A program made the position numbers and the translations under genes. Under the pieces are notes generated by a model. That model had not been told where the DNA came from, searched no databases, and saw nothing but the letters and a program-made list of their open reading frames with translations. Shown here one piece after another: positions 27,671-39,489 of a stretch of 64,000 nucleotides of DNA. This DNA comes from Isoetes taiwanensis (Eukaryota; Streptophyta; Lycopodiopsida; Isoetales; Isoetaceae), in contig JAJEKV010000012.1 of NCBI GenBank assembly GCA_021234155.1, positions 9,948,448 through 10,012,447 on the forward strand, in the 5' to 3' direction. The number at the start of each line of letters is the position of its first letter. Position 1 is the first letter of the stretch.

Positions 27671-27879
27671 AGTGCATTGCAATGCAATTTCGACGCCTCC
27701 AAATGACTTTGGTAAGAGGATTGAAGAGTCCTTGCCAACGGACGGATTTCAAGGAGGTATGGGCAAGCCTTTCTAAGGAGGCTAGAACAGATATAAAGAG
27801 CGGAGGCCTTCAAGCATTATAAGAAGGAAGGCAACCTGTTATACCATAAGAACAAGTTGTGCGCACCGAATCATCGGGT

Positions 27880-28760
27880 GTAAGGAAGTTGATCCTCCAC
27901 GACACGCTAACAACAGCCCAATAGCTGGCCACATGCGGGATTCATGAAAACATATTTCAAAAGCGCAGCAGCCTATTATTGGCCAGAATAAAGAAGCAAA
28001 TAGCTCGTTACATCAAGGAATGTCGGCTTATGCCGCCAGACGAAGGCAGAGCAGCTTCAATTCCGTGGGTATTAGAGCCATTAGCGGTGCCAAACGCTAA
28101 GTGGGAGGTAATCAACATGGATTTTATCACAGGACTCCCAAGAACAGCGAGAGGCAAGGATGCCTTGATGGTAGTGGTCGACAAGTTGTCGAAGATGGCA
28201 CATTTTGTGCCTTGCGTAACCACGATACGACCATGGATACAAAGAAAGCTCTTCACCAAAGAGATCTTCAGGCTTCATGGCATGCCAAGGGAGATCATCT
28301 CCGACAGGGATCCGAAGTTCATGAGCGCCTTTTGGCAAGACCTCTTTGCGACGATCCAGACGAAGCTATCCATGAGCACGCATATCATCCTCGCATTGGA
28401 CGGCCGCATCGAGCGACCAACAGATTTTAGAGGACATGCTACTAAACTATGTCCGAATAAGCAAAGTATGTGGGAAGAATTTATTCACTTGGTGGAGTTT
28501 GTATACAATAGCACCAAGCGGGGAATCATCCCAAATGTCGCCGTTTATGATCAATTACGCTATCGCTGTTTAACCCGCATTAATTTGGCACAACCCCCGG
28601 TCAAAAGTGGAAGTTTCGCAGCCAGATGTTGGCGGATATGCAGCAGCCTTGTGGAGGAGGTTAGAGGGTATCTCGCTAGCGCAGCAAGAAGTCGACAAAA
28701 GAGCATCGCCGACAAGCATCGAACAAAGAAGAGAGTTCAAAGTTGGAGATGATGTTTGGC
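27880..28760 (+). pseudogene. pol: E3 integrase
   Basis: Remnants of the zinc-binding region (IARYIKEC) precede the catalytic core, open from 27979 to 28752. It shows NMDFITGLPRTARGKDALMVVVDKL (catalytic Asp in MDF), ISDRDPKFMSAFWQ (second Asp) and the region of the catalytic Glu, damaged (GRIERPTDF). The order and motifs are those of Ty3/gypsy integrases. Confidence 0.85.
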
Positions 28761-28899
28761 TCAAGATCAAGGTGAAGCGTGCAAAGCTCGGGATCGGCAA
28801 TTGCAAGAAGCTTGCTCCAAGGTGGGCTGGACCTTCGTAATAGTCGAAAGTAGGTAATCAAGCCTACAAGCTAGACTTGCCAAAGACACCTAAAGATTC

Positions 28900-29170
28900 A
28901 TAAGGTCTTCCACGTGAGTTTGTGAAGAAGCATACCCCAAATCCGCACGAAGTCTTGATTCGCCAACGTTGTTGGAAATGACGGAGGAACAAACCGGAAA
29001 TAGTTCTAGAATTGATTCTTGATAAAGCTTTCAAGAAAAACGAGGAGATCAGAATTCCTCCAAAGATTTGGTCAAGTGGAAACACTTACCGCTGGAAGAC
29101 GCGACGCGTGGGTACTTAAGAAAGATTTAGTAAAGCAAAGATCCACGGTTTATGGAGCAATGGGACGGCA
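28900..29170 (+). pseudogene. E3 integrase C-terminal chromodomain
   Basis: After a vestigial FHVSL-KKH..P block, the reading gives IVLELILDKAFKK..RRSEF and, in the next frame at 29062-29118, DLVKWKHLPLEDATRGYL. This is the chromodomain signature in which a beta strand ending in VKWK is followed by P.E..TW or a similar end. In known chromoviruses this module guides integration by recognising methylated histone H3. It is frameshifted here. Confidence 0.75.
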
Positions 29171-29174
29171 AGGT

Positions 29175-30084
29175 CATCTCCCAAGAAATCGGCTCAGCGC
29201 ATGTCGATTTGTGTAGGTTAATTCTTGTGTAGTTAAGATTAATCTCCACGATGCCACCCACGCTTAGTATGGGTCGCATGCGTTGTTACCGATGATGGGA
29301 CCACTACGGTGATCTCTAGGGCGTGGTGTAATGTCAATGTAGGCATGACCGCGTTTCCGCTTTGGGCGAAAGTGGAAGGTAGATTAGAAAGTCTACTGTC
29401 CCCACGTAAGTAGACTCCACCTCTCGAGAGAAAGGAGGTCATGAAGGAATGCATTGATAGGGAAAGCACCTTTAGCCCCATATATGCTTTGATAGGAGGA
29501 ATCTATCCTTCGCCCCACGCCGAGAAGGATATCCTCCACCGGGCAACTAGAGGTGTAGGCATGAGCGCATATAGGCATGTAGGCCGCTCCTCAAGGGCCA
29601 TAATGGAAGATTCACCCTCTTCCTACGGGAGATTAGCCATGCATCCATGTAGATAGGTGGGTGGTCACCATATAACCAAAAATTTTAATTAATAATTAAA
29701 TGGTACTAACGTAGTGTCGACCGCAGCCGAGAGAGCCCGGGAGGGCAAGGAGGTCGGATTATTTAAGACTTGCAACACAAATTTTGTTGGAATGTGTTGC
29801 AAGGAATGAAGAGTACCCCTGACGTAATTTTAAAATTTTGATAAACTTAATCGTAATGTTAAGTGAAGTTGGAGTAATCTGCTTAGTAATGTTGTGAATT
29901 GATAAGTTATTTCATAATATAATGATGTGATAATGTCATAAAAAAAAAAAAATATTACCTTAAGGTAATTTTAATAAATGTGTAGGAATTATAGTAGTAA
30001 TCGTGATGTATCGGGTTGATTGCGTGTTACGATGATCCCAAGGTGGGGAGACCCACGACGCATGTCGCGGACAAAGATCATTTC
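29175..30084 (+). other. E3 3' non-coding region
   Basis: Between the chromodomain and PPT there is no recognisable coding. It contains an A13 run near 29940 and AT-rich sequence. A 71-codon open frame (29441-29656) has no features. Confidence 0.5.
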
Positions 30085-30099
30085 AAAAGGTGGGGAGAA
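30085..30099 (+). promoter_or_regulatory. E3 polypurine tract
   Basis: AAAAGGTGGGGAGAA directly precedes the 3' LTR start TGTGACG. Confidence 0.85.
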
Positions 30100-31771
30100 T
30101 GTGACGTTCCAAAGACAAGAGATCGCCCCGGACGATCTATACCGCATCGCCTGCCACGCCGCATTACACCCCACCCACCGACGGTAACGCCTAGGGTGTA
30201 GCCGGGTGAGTAGCCCTAGGGGGCAACTTACCAGAAATACGTGCAACTATTAATGTGCACATTTCCCAATGTACACATTAATGTGGGCACACATTTCCAA
30301 GTGGACACTTCATGCCAAGTGGGCCACACCCATAGGTGCAATTAATGTGCACATTTTCCAATGTACACATTAATGTGGGCACACATTTCCATGTGTGCAC
30401 ATTTGGCCACCTAGCCCTTAAAGGCAAGTGGGCCCATTTCCAATTATCCCACATGCCAAAAGGGGATAATTGGAAACCCTAGCCAACCCCCTTGTCTATA
30501 TAGGGTAGGAAACCCTAACTAGCCCAATTTTCGATTTTAGGGCTTCAGAACTCTGTTTTGGCTGCCTCAACAAAAAAACCGCATCCCGCATCTGCCTGGG
30601 AGAATTGCATCCTTAGTTCCTCTAGATTCGAGCGTCTCAGCAGGATGGTCGAGCTCAGGTCAGGAGGAGCCCCTCAAGGATCAGGTATTTGGCCAATTAG
30701 ATAGTCTAAACCCTATTTTAGTCATTGAATCAGTAGGTTTAGCCTATTAGATTGCCCATAGCAGCCCTCTAGATCTCTAGATAGCAGATTCTAACTAAAG
30801 AACCTAACTCTATGTTGTAGATTAGATTTAGTTCTTTAGTTCTCTGTGAAGTATATGGATGATGTATCTCTATGAACTCCTTGTATTGGGAAGGGGGGTA
30901 GAGACCTAAAGCTTTGTAGTTGATGCTCCTAGAATAGCCTCTCTAGCACACTGTAGATGCGGCCTGTGCACAAGAGCCACACCGGGTTGTGGGTGAAGGG
31001 GCCAGACTGGCTTATAAAGAGGTTCGTGTTCTGACTCCTGAACGATCCCTATAGTGTGTTAGTGCTGCCGGGGATCATTGTGACTAGGTCTAATGGCTTG
31101 CCACTGCGTGTGGGCAAGGCATGGGCTCGACACTCGTGAGGTGGTGAATATGACCTTCCATTGAGTTCAAGTCGTGATACGGCGGTGGCCCTCTAGTCAC
31201 CTCGAGTCGCGATGTAGATCTCGGAGGGAGAGATCCCCACCGCCCCATCGGAACCGGGAGATGCAACCCGTGATATAGCCCCTTGGCTATGCATCCGGGC
31301 TGGCTACGCCAGTCCCAACACTTTTCAGCCTACTCGCAAAGTGTGCAATGTGGAGGGGCGGATGGAGTGGACAACCCTAAGCCATGTTCATATGCCGCCC
31401 AAATCCGTTGCCATGAATTCGCATGCGCAATGAACTCGAGACCCAAGCCGCCGGGCCATCCCTTGAGTCTGAGCCTTGGGTAGGACTCCCTATGTGATGT
31501 GCTGATCTTTGTCTATGCAGATATGTGGAGGGCCATCCTTCGTGATGGTCATATGATGTTGATGTATGTGCTACTGACATGTATGTTTACGCTTCCGCAG
31601 CTAGGTAGGCCCCGAGGGAGACGGGTGCAATGACCCTTCCACTCTTTCCCACCGGAACCCGCCACGGTTGCAGTGTCATGTGGAGGGCCACGTATTAGCA
31701 TGGAGCTGGTATGGGGATGAACTCCTGTTTGTATACGGTGAGTGCACCGTATACGACTAGGGGACGTCACA
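30100..31771 (+). repeat. E3 3' LTR (1672 bp)
   Basis: This is the partner of 18435-20108 and ends ACGTCACA followed by the TSD GTCTT. Central parts are nearly identical to the 5' LTR; differences cluster at CTG/CAG/CG sites and in the first 90 bases. Confidence 0.93.
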
Positions 31772-31776
31772 GTCTT

Positions 31777-33120
31777 GCTATCCAGGAGAGCACGCAGTTG
31801 ATTGTAATCTGCCAGGTGCTGCATATAAACTTGTGCAAAGGGAAGATCCTCGGGATGTCCCGTGATACTTCCTTATTCAAGGGCGGCTCACTTTGCCGTG
31901 AGAGGCAAATGATGAACAAGCTCAGGCATGTATTCTTGATGAAGAGCATGTGTCCGATCATGATCGCAGACGAGATAGGGTTGTTATCCAAAAGCAACCA
32001 TTGAAGTGTGGGATCACCCGAAAAAGTTCCGATGTGGCCCATCTCGAATTTATCCCCGTGTATCGGCCGGATAGAAATCATGAAAAATGCACGCCATTGG
32101 CTGAACAACTCTCAAGGTGATCATATCCGGATCGTCATAGTGAATGAGATCAAAGACTAAAAGGGCGCTAGAATAAACCTTTGTCTTCAAAGAGAGGTCC
32201 GCCAGATCCGAAGAAAATGCGGCAGGGCCAGGGGAACATCAATCGACCATCACCGTATGCCACTTCGTAGAAGAAAGAGGTGGCGGCGGGCAACCACATA
32301 ATCCGGATAACCGGAAGGAATAGGGAAGTCAACAGCGTGTTGAGAGCAATGGTAACATAGCCTTCAAGTTTGGTTCGAGCCTCATCGCCAGATCGAATAG
32401 CTTGTCAGAAGCTATTGTTCGAGGTCACGGATCCCGTGCTCCTTTTCTAACGTATATGGACCGGTCACGAACCCGCTTCTCGAGAAGTTGTGACATGGGA
32501 GGAGGATTGCCCCAGAACATGGAGTGAACCGGGCAATCTCAGCGTCATCAAGGACTTTTTGTTTCTGAGCCTCCGTAAGTCGATCTTGGAGAGATGTGAG
32601 CCGAGAGGTCTGCGTGGGAAAGTTGAGCTTCCAAAGAGGTAATTTGAGCGCCACGCGACCGTGAAGGTCTTGAGCTTGAGTGTTGTAATGCCGAGAGAGC
32701 TCAGAGCTGGCGGTCCGGTTTGGCAATGTTTTTTTCCTTGTCAACCAAGAGAGTCTCTCTTGCCTTGACCTGCTCCGATAATTCCTGAATGGTGGTCTGC
32801 AATTGCGCCTGCTGATCGGTAAGCAGAATCTGATTTTGGGCAGCCTTAAGATCCTCACGGGCCCAAAAAACCTCGCGGCTTGGCTTGAAGCCGGGTCTCC
32901 GTGAGTATGAACTTGCGCGTGGTAGCAGCTTGAAGGTCTCGGCTGAACCGCGCCTCGAGGCCTCCGTGGCCGTTTGAACCGCATTCATGAGAGCTTCCTG
33001 AGATTCTTGTAACTTGAGAGCAGCAGCTTGAGCATCCTGCTGATATTGATACAAAAGCTGGCGAGGGTGCGGAGGCGGAGGACGAAGGACGAAGGCGCAG
33101 AGAGACGAAAAGGTTTAGGG
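31777..33120 (-). pseudogene. E2 third ORF, middle and coiled-coil part, with deletion
   Basis: Homologous to E1 about 5330-6640 (LADYNQLRALLDSKTV, coiled coil with QLQTTIQELSEQVKA) but broken by many frameshifts. Near 33070 the sequence jumps from the equivalent of E1 about 6640 to about 7555, removing roughly 0.9 kb including the N-terminal domain. A short GCGGAGG-like homology sits at the junction. Confidence 0.8.
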
Positions 33121-33487
33121 CGCGCAAATGGAGGCGAAGGAGTATGATGAGGGCTTAAATCAGAACCGTTGATGGTGCCGTGTGTCTAAAGATGCCAAGG
33201 AGGGATTGAGAGGCAAAAATTTGGCTAAGTCCCCGAACAACAAAGGGAGAAGCAATGAACGGTGGAGATGAGGCATGAGAGAATGATCGGATGTGACAGG
33301 TGGCCAAAGGACACACATTAATGTTCAACGGGTATGAAAAGAAGGAATGGCATTTAATGCTGGCAACTTGAAGTGGGATATCATTAAAACGAATGTGTCA
33401 GAAGGTACCATGGCTAGATATGCGCGGAGAAAAGATTCTCATTTTAGAAACAAATTTTGCATTGCAACCACGTTGGCAAATTTTCTG

Positions 33488-33530
33488 ATTGGTCCACGTC
33501 GACAAGGAGTTCCTCGGTTGGCTATATAAG
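33488..33530 (+). promoter_or_regulatory. Promoter of the antisense small ORF in E2
   Basis: ATTGG (33488-33492), CACGTC (33495-33500) and CTATATAAG (33522-33530) are in the same order and spacing as in E1. Confidence 0.7.
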
Positions 33531-33559
33531 ACGAACCGGGAGTGAAACGAAGACATCCG

Positions 33560-33828
33560 ATGGCACTCAGTATGTCTGCTGCTGGTTTGCATGACAAATG
33601 CACTATGCCGTCCAACTGCCTGGAGTGGATTACGTGCAAAATGGACTGTCTGGACCTCTGGCGGTGCCACAATCGGGGTATTGCTATGGACGGGTGGTGT
33701 GCCGGCATGGCTGAGCATGCCGATCCCCACACCAACGGGATGGAGGTGATTACGCACCGCTTTGGGACCCCGAAAGCAATAACCGGTACCACATCCTGCG
33801 TATCACCTCTGCTCCGAACCCGGAGTAG
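33560..33828 (+). CDS. Antisense small Cys-rich protein of E2
   Basis: ATG 33560 opens MALSMSAAGLHDKCTMPSNC and reads without a break through LDLWRCHNRGIAMDGWCAGM to TNGMEV. The last 28 codons are shifted relative to E1 by an indel where E1 has two CTG triplets, so the family C-terminus (SAPNPE, TAG 33826-33828) is in another frame. The codon comparison with E1 (20 synonymous, 2 non-synonymous) argues for real coding. The product would be soluble, Cys- and Trp-rich and under 90 residues, with no recognised family. Confidence 0.8.
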
Positions 33829-33966
33829 AGGGTTTTTCTTCTTAGGACTTAGTAGATAGGGCTCTGAGCCCGTTTTTGTATATAGGGCAGTGCCCATAGC
33901 GGAAATAGCTGGGCTGTGCCCACATTTTGTAAAAAATTCCACCTATAATATAAATATGCCGCTGGT

Positions 33967-35481
33967 TTAGTCACTATCTGTTGTGTTTGTGTCGGGAACA
34001 ACATCCTTTTGTTGATTTTCACTTTCTGTGGTATGAAATGTTTTGAGGCGAAAGCCATTAACCAGTGTAGGTAATGGAGTTCCATCTAATTCAGCCAGCT
34101 GGAAAACGCTGGGTTGAACCACTTGAACTATTTGATAAGGGCCAAGCCATCGAAACTTTAGTTTACCCGGAAAATTTTTGTACCGAGAATCATAAAGAAG
34201 AACCAAATCTCCTTCTTTGAATGTTTTTGTCTTCAGACGTTTGTTATGTAAAGATTTTTGCAACCGTTGTCCATGAAGAACGCGAATATAAGCATCCCTT
34301 CTAAGTTCATCCAACTGTTCCAATTGATAAACCCTTTCTTTGAGTGCAGCAGGCGGATTATGGGCGGTAGCCAGTTGAAAACGGAGAGTTGGGAGAATGT
34401 ACTCAAAAGGCATGAGAGCTTCTTGACCATAAACCAATTTGAAAGGAGTGTGACCAGTAGCTATTTTGAAACAAGTATTGTAGGCCCAAAGAACAAAAGT
34501 AGGAAGTTTGTTTTGCCGTCGGTCTGTAGAAGCGCCACAAATTTTCTTGAGAATTGTGACCAGAGTTTTGTTGGTGCTTTCTGCCAAACCGTTCCCTTGA
34601 GGATAGTAAGGTGTGCTCTTTTGATGATGTATCAGGAGATAATCCGTCAGTTCCTTGATGGTATGATTGATAAAATGGACACCACGATCACTGACCAGCT
34701 CCGTGGGGCAGCCGAATCGCGTGATGATTTGTTGATAGATGACCTTGGCTGTGCTGGCTGCAGTGTTGTCTGGAAGTGCGCAAGCTTCCGCCCATTTGGT
34801 AGCGTAGTCAGTGAGAACCAGAATGTAGCGGGCACGGGTGTGCCGCGCAGGAAGGTCGATGGGTCCCACAAAATCCATTCCCCATTTGCTGAAGGGAAGT
34901 GGCGTGGCGGACGGGCGTCAAGGGAAGAGCCGCCACGGGCGCGGGAGCGCCCCACACGCCGGCAAGCATCACACGCGCGGGCGCATGCGAGCGTCTTTGA
35001 AGAGTGGGCCAAAAATAACCAAAGAAGAAGGATTTTGCGCGCGCCGTGGTGTCACCATGAAAATGACCACCACCGAGCCCTTCATGGGCTTCTCGAACAA
35101 TGTCTGGGACCTCATGAGGGAGAACACAGCGTCGAAGGATGGTATCCTTACCCTTTTTATAAAGATGGCCTGCAACCATGGTGTAGTCACGGACCTCGCG
35201 GAGAAATTGATGTCTACGGGATTGTCGCTTGGCTGGAGAGAGCGTGGCGTCCTCTGGTAGAAGAGCGCCTGTGAGGAGATACTGCTGAAAGTCATGGAAC
35301 CAATGAGGTGTTGCCGTGACCAGAAAGAGTTGAGCGTCAGGAAAGGCGTCTGAGACTCCAGTGGAGGGATCATCTGTGTGGATGCGTGAAAGATAATCCG
35401 GGACAACATGAGATTTGCCGGCCTTGTGAACAATTTCAAAAGGTGCAAATTCCTGCAGAAGGAGGACCCAACGAGCAATGC
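33967..35481 (-). pseudogene. pol: E2 integrase and end of RNase H
   Basis: The integrase core and C-terminal domain are open at 33967-34878 and include MDFVGPID, LVSDRGVHF and GNGLAESTNKT, so the catalytic Glu is intact, unlike in E1. The zinc-finger region (about 34880-35040) is scrambled by frameshifts, and upstream linker is readable to the E4 insertion at 35482. Confidence 0.85.
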
Positions 35482-35486
35482 GGCCC

Positions 35487-36075
35487 TGTTGTGCATTTTT
35501 TCTTGACTATTTTTTCATGATGTGCCTAAATTGGTGAAATGTGTGCAAAAATGGAGAATAATATGGGTGTAATGTGGAGAAAATGTAAAAAATGTGAAAA
35601 TATTAGGGATGAAGCATTTATGATGTATTGAAGTTGAACTTATGGACTTGAAGGTGTATAAAAGTCCTTTTCAATGGTTAAAGCATGGGGTTGAGGTGGC
35701 GCAATCCTAGGAGACATGTAAGTTATTGGAGATCTAATGGTGGAGATTGCTTAAAGATGAATGGAGGAGATTTGATGTGTAAGTTTAAGAGGAGGGGTAC
35801 GTCTTCTCATTCGCTCTCTCTCACTCTTGCTCTTTGAAGAGATTATCCATTTTGTATAGAGTGTTCCATGGAAGAAATAAATAATGAAGAGGAGGATGAA
35901 CCTCCAGATTATCTAGATTATGATTTGGTTGTGCAATTGAGGTGTATTTGATCTCTCGTTCCATTCTTCATCTGCAATTTGTGTTTAATCTATTTGCTGG
36001 TAGAGTGTGGCGCTACCTGATGCATATATTTTGCAAGCTGCTTCTGCTTTGGTCTTTTATTTCTGTTGGATTACA
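35487..36075 (+). repeat. E4 5' LTR (589 bp)
   Basis: It contains a TATA box TATAAAA (35657-35663) and an AATAAA cluster near 35878, a plausible U3/R layout. Confidence 0.88.
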
Positions 36076-37762
36076 TAAAGTGGTGCGTTTGCCGGGAGAA
36101 GCAGCATTCTATTAGCATTATATTCAAGAAAACAGCCTTTATCATGAAATCACCAGTGCTGGAAATATCTTGCAGAAGTTCAGGATACTTATAATGAGTA
36201 TTGCTTCTTTTAAACTCAAACAAGAGATGCAACATAGAGGTATGGATTTAATTTTTAAGGCAGATGAAAATGTACTTGAAGATAAAAACGATCTGTTCTT
36301 CCTTTGCCTGGCCAGTAAAGCTTGAACAGAATGCCTGTGAATGCTTAAATTTTGTTGTGGATTTCTACTGTAAACAAAAGAAGGAAACTGTAAGATTCAT
36401 TCAAAATTCATATTCTCATAAACAAATGCTGGTGTATACCTCTGTGCCATACCAATTGCAAAAACCTGTGCAAAAGCTAAGTCAAAAGCGATTTATTGTC
36501 ATAGCCAAACTCTGCAGAAGATTTCAGAGTTAACACAACAGATGTGGGATGCTAAAAACATGATGTGTGCAGCAGATACTCGCCATGGCCGATACCTAAT
36601 ACGCTCTGATTTGCCATATCCGTTTGTTGGTATACCCAGATCTTTCACCATCTGATTTCTGTCCCGACTCTCCTGATTAAAAGAACCATCCAAAGAAAGC
36701 CGGATTTTTGCCCTAGCCACTTCCTTTTTGCAAAAAAATCGTGCTCTGTTATGCCCTGTTCGATTGCCATAATGCCATTTCTTTGCTTTGCTTCTCCATC
36801 CTACCATATTCAACCACTGCCGCTTGTGCCATAGCCAACTCTGAGCATGAGCCGAGCCATAGCCGAAGAAGAGCGCCGCCTGCAAGAGATTTGATACCTA
36901 AATCGGCCAGATCCATCCTCTGTTTGCTTCGCCATACCCTAACAGCCGCGCGCACAGCAGAGAAAAGAGGAAGAAAAATATAAAGCAAAAGGAAAAAGGA
37001 AGTGAAAGCTTGTTAATAGAAGAAAGATGGGAACAAATTTACAAAGGAGTTAATTGGGATGACATGGTAAGAGATGTGGCTTAGCAAATGTGAGGTTCAT
37101 TGTTCGAATTCAGACCAAGTTCATATTTTAAAGAAATTTTAGCAAAGTCCCAATATTGCACTTGACGATATTATTTGTGCAAGTATATATATGTGCCCAA
37201 AAAACATATTCCCATGTGTTAAGAAGAATTGAAGTCCCTTTGAAGAATCAACCATTGTTTGTTGAAGTTTTAATATTTTTGAAGACCATCATTATTCAGA
37301 GAAGATTATTCTCCAACAAGCTTATTCAAGTCAAATACTGTATTATGAAGATCAAGATTATATGGTTAGTGCGTATGCTTTTGCAATTTGATTGGATTTA
37401 ATTTCCAAGTTTTTTCAAGAATTCAAGCTATCAAAGGAAGTCGTACAAGTTTTCTATTTTATCTTTTCTTATGTTGTGGAGAGGGGATGGAGCGCCATAC
37501 CAAGGCAGAAGAGCGAGGGTGCCACTGACCTGGATGGGACTTGCCACCCTATGATTGATGAAGATGAAGTGATGTTAGAAGTTTTTAGTATTTTTTTTCC
37601 TTGGAAGACTTCTATAGATGTTTTTGAAGGCTTGAAGACATTTGGACATTGGATTTTTGTTAAGTTGTGATGCTATTTAGAGGACCAAGTTGAAGACATG
37701 AAGATCGAAGAAAAGATTTTTGAAGAATTCATCGGGACGATGAATAATCTTGGGGGGAATAA
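36076..37762 (+). other. E4 interior, non-coding
   Basis: The PBS TGGTGCGTTTGCCGGGAG at 36081 resembles the tRNA-Asp class. Short open frames up to 128 codons show no domain. The end (GAAGACATGAAGATCGAAG.. then TTGGGGGGAATAA) is typical of plant LTR-element 3' non-coding regions with the PPT. Confidence 0.6.
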
Positions 37763-38349
37763 TGTTGTGCATTTTTTCTTGACTATTTTTTCATGATGTG
37801 CCTAAATGTGCAAAAATGGAGAATAATATGGGTGTAATGTGGAGAAAATGTAAAAAATGTGAAAATATTAGGGATGAAGCATTTATGATGTATTGAAGTT
37901 GAACTTATGGACTTGAAGGTGTATAAAAGTCCTTTTCAATGGTTAAAGCATGGGGTTGAGGTGGCGCAATCCTAGGAGACATGTAAGTTATTGGAGATCT
38001 AATGGTGGAGATTGCTTAAAGATGAATGGAGGAGATTTGATGTGTAAGTTTAAGAGGAGGGGTACGTCTTCTCATTCGCTCTCTCTCACTCTTGCTCTTT
38101 GAAGAGATTATCCATTTTGTATAGAGTGTTCCATGGAAGAAATAAATAATGAAGAGGAGGATGAACCTCCAGATTATCTAGATTATGATTTGGTTGTGCA
38201 ATTGAGGTGTATTTGATCTCTCGTTCCATTCTTCATCTGCAATTTGTGTTTAATCTATTTGCTGGTAGAGTGTGGCGCAGCCTGATGCATATATTTTGCA
38301 AGCTGCTTCTGCTTTGGTCTTTTATTTCTGTTATTTCTGTTGGATTACA
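37763..38349 (+). repeat. E4 3' LTR (587 bp)
   Basis: This is the partner of 35487-36075. It has an 11-bp deletion near its start and a 9-bp duplication (TTATTTCTG type) near its end. Confidence 0.88.
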
Positions 38350-38354
38350 GGCCC

Positions 38355-39480
38355 ATGGGCGTGGATTTGTTGATCAAATAAAGAAGTGCCTGGTGGTCAA
38401 CAAAGAATTTCATCTGACTGCCCAAAAGATAGTGACGGAAGCGTTGGACGCAGAAAATTAAACCCAAGGCTTCGCGCTCTGTGGCAGAGTAGTTGCGTTC
38501 AGCAGAATTGAGTTTCCGGCTGGCGTATCCGTTTGGTTTGTCAGTGTGCGTATCATATTCTTGAGAAAGAACAGCTCCAATAGCAAAGGCCGAGACATCG
38601 ACATGAACATGAAAGGGCTTGTCCCATTGAGGAGGAACAAGAACCGGGGCCTGAGTAAGCAAGAGCTTCAACTGTTGGAAAGCAGCATCCGCCTGGGAAT
38701 TCCAAGCCCAGGTGGATTCATCACCCGTGAGTTTATGAATGGGATCTGCAATGGCTGCGAGTCCAGGAATGAAAGTGGAGTAATAATTGACCTTACCCAA
38801 GAAAGAGCGTGTTTCCTTGATATTGGCTGGTGCTTGAGCCTTGAGCACACAGCTGATTTTGGCAGGATCCGTGGTGATACCTGCTTTGCTGACCACATGT
38901 CCTAACAGAACACCTGAAGTGACGCAAAAGGTGCATTTCTCGGGATTGAGACTAATGCCGCACTCATCACATTTCTGAAAGACGAGTTCCAATTTATCCA
39001 AATGGTCAGCCATGGAATCAGAGGGCAGAGAAGTCATCTTGAAAAATTTGCAAGAAGGATTTTCCTTCATAAAATCATGAAAGACCGAGAGCATGATCGT
39101 TGAAACGTTGATGGAGAGTTTGATAATCCAAAAGGAACCACCTTGTAGGCAAGGCAAAAAGACTTACCGGGTGGTGAAAGTAGTCTTGAGTTGATCAGAT
39201 TCTTTGATTGAGATCTGATTGTAGCCGGAAAAACCATCCATGAAGGAGTACATCTCATGTCCAAAGAACCTCTTCGAACACGGTCCGTGAAGGAAGTGGA
39301 AAATGATCACGCCCGCGGGCCTGATTGAGGTTTCGTAGTCCACGCAAACGCGGATCTTACCATTGTGTTTGAGTGCAATGACGATGGGGCTCACCATTCG
39401 TAATGTTTGACCTCATAGATCAAACTGCAGCAAGGAGTTTGTCAATTTCCGCCTTGACGCGATCACGTAATTGGGGTTGA
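38355..39480 (-). pseudogene. pol: E2 RNase H and reverse transcriptase
   Basis: RNase H and connection sequence is open at 38345-39157 in E1-like form (VDVSAFAIGAVLS, TEREALGLIF, FFVDHQALLYL). The RT catalytic box is present as IFQDDFSA in a shifted frame at about 39035, showing that FQDD is a family feature. The palm region upstream (FMDGFSGYNQISIK, VCVDYE) is split over three frames. Confidence 0.85.
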
Positions 39481-39489
39481 GCCGCATCG

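Larger units (their letters stand above)
18435..31771 (+). mobile_element. E3: chromovirus-type Ty3/gypsy element with histone-like gene
   Basis: The LTRs are 18435-20108 and 30100-31771, with the same inverted ends TGTGACG..CGTCACA (the 5' LTR has one substitution at its inner end). The TSD GTCTT lies at 18430-18434 and 31772-31776, inside E2's third ORF. The order on the plus strand is PBS (tRNA-iMet type), palindrome pair, histone H3-like gene, second palindrome pair, unrecognised gene, gag, protease, RT, RNase H, integrase, chromodomain, PPT. The chromodomain places it in the chromoviruses. The pol frames are riddled with small indels, many at CTG/CAG sites. Confidence 0.95.
35487..38349 (+). 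mobile_element. E4: non-autonomous LTR retrotransposon (2.9 kb)
   Basis: LTRs 35487-36075 and 37763-38349 share TGTTGTGCATTTT..GGATTACA ends and are nearly identical apart from an 11-bp and a 9-bp indel. The TSD GGCCC lies at 35482-35486 and 38350-38354. A PBS (36081-36097) and a PPT (37752-37762) are present, so it is drawn on the plus strand. The 1.7 kb interior encodes no gag or pol, so it must depend on another element's enzymes (LARD/TRIM-like). Confidence 0.9.

Noticed and set aside
30100-31771. E3 as two unrelated solo LTRs
   Set aside because: Matching TSDs, PBS, PPT and ordered pol domains between them show one full element.
36499-36885. 128-codon minus-strand frame inside E4
   Set aside because: No domain, and composition typical of non-coding DNA.
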